The notes under the pieces: model-generated
What the model was told of the DNA's origin: nothing
Seen by the model: only the letters and a program-made list of their open reading frames with translations
Databases searched by the model: none
Shown: piece after piece, positions 7,112-7,281 of the stretch
Layout: every line of letters begins with the position of its first letter
Position numbering within the stretch: the stretch's first letter is position 1
Made by a program: the position numbers and the translations under genes
Source: Collinsella sp.
Lineage (GTDB): Bacteria; Actinomycetota; Coriobacteriia; Coriobacteriales; Coriobacteriaceae
Assembly (NCBI GenBank): GCA_022728415.1
Contig: JAIJJM010000102.1
Coordinates: 1-7,281 of the forward strand
Reading direction: 5' to 3'
Length of the DNA: 7,281 nt

Positions 7112-7142
7112 AGGCGAGGGTTTGCTGGGCTCAGTGACTTTT
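7106..7142 (+). terminator. Possible weak terminator after the DUF2142 gene
   Basis: CACTGA (7106-7111, including the stop codon) can pair with TCAGTG (7131-7136), followed by AC and TTTT (7139-7142). A competing, more G+C-rich hairpin pairs AGCCCA (7102-7107) with TGGGCT (7126-7131). The two share bases and cannot form together. Both have long loops of 18-19 nt, so termination here is only tentative. Confidence 0.3.
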
Positions 7143-7281
7143 CTACTTCATCGAGTGGATGCGGTTATCGTATACGACATTTTCGCAGGAGCGAATCGTG
7201 GCAAGTACCGCGCATTTCAGGCGTTCGCCGATGCTCAGCTTGCTGATCAGGGCGCGCATGGTGGCCACGTCATCGAGATGG
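7143..7281 (-). CDS. 3' end of an unidentified gene (45 codons)
   Basis: On the minus strand an open frame enters at the window edge and ends in TAG at 7145-7143. Its codons are strongly G/C-ending at third positions, more so than the alternative plus-strand frame over the same bases, which reads as Arg-rich and implausible. The visible C-terminus is mixed, with LISKLSIGERLK and later ATIRSCENVVYD, and no recognisable motif or membrane segment. A surface-polysaccharide role would be a guess from location only, so no function is assigned. The gene converges on the DUF2142 gene with a gap of 31 nt. Confidence 0.65.
   Translation of the reverse strand, partial: HLDDVATMRALISKLSIGERLKCAVLATIRSCENVVYDNRIHSMK

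Noticed and set aside
7141..7281. Plus-strand open frame at the right edge
   Set aside because: Its translation is Arg/Ser-rich with poor codon choice, while the minus-strand frame over the same bases has G/C-rich third positions typical of real genes here.
1..7281. CRISPR array, insertion sequence, phage or defence system
   Set aside because: No short spaced repeats, terminal inverted repeats, transposase, integrase, nuclease or toxin-like reading frames were seen; all complete genes belong to surface-glycan families.

Overview
The window looks like part of a cell-surface polysaccharide locus of a high-G+C Gram-positive bacterium. Bifidobacterium or a close relative is my best guess. This rests on codon choice (third positions rich in G/C but base composition overall only moderate by eye), on the combination of gene families, and on general familiarity. 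No 16S or other marker is present, so the genus is inferred.

Layout: (1) 1-3294 (+), the 3' part of a very large multidomain family-2 glycosyltransferase whose start lies upstream of the window. (2) 3295-3337, a short intergenic stretch holding a strong 12-bp hairpin terminator. (3) 3338-5590 (-), a complete 750-residue membrane-anchored LTA-synthase/sulfatase-fold enzyme converging on the glycosyltransferase. (4) 5591-5764, a divergent promoter region. (5) 5765-7111 (+), a complete 448-residue polytopic membrane protein of the DUF2142 type. (6) 7143-7281 (-), the last 45 codons of an unidentified gene converging on it. The four genes alternate in strand, so each is probably its own transcription unit here. 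I see no tRNA, rRNA, insertion sequence, CRISPR array or attachment site.

How they may work together (inference): the multidomain glycosyltransferase would build a polysaccharide chain in the cytoplasm from nucleotide sugars. The DUF2142 protein, with a GT-C-like membrane layout, could add a sugar from a lipid-linked donor on the outer face. The LTA-synthase-like enzyme could transfer glycerol phosphate from phosphatidylglycerol onto lipid or glycan outside the cell. This fits a glycerophosphate-decorated cell-wall glycan or lipoglycan, as known for bifidobacterial lipoteichoic acid and for GacH in streptococci. The most unusual point is the internal architecture of the glycosyltransferase: a duplicated two-module block in which one of the four modules has lost its donor-binding and acidic motifs, with a beta-rich accessory domain between the copies.
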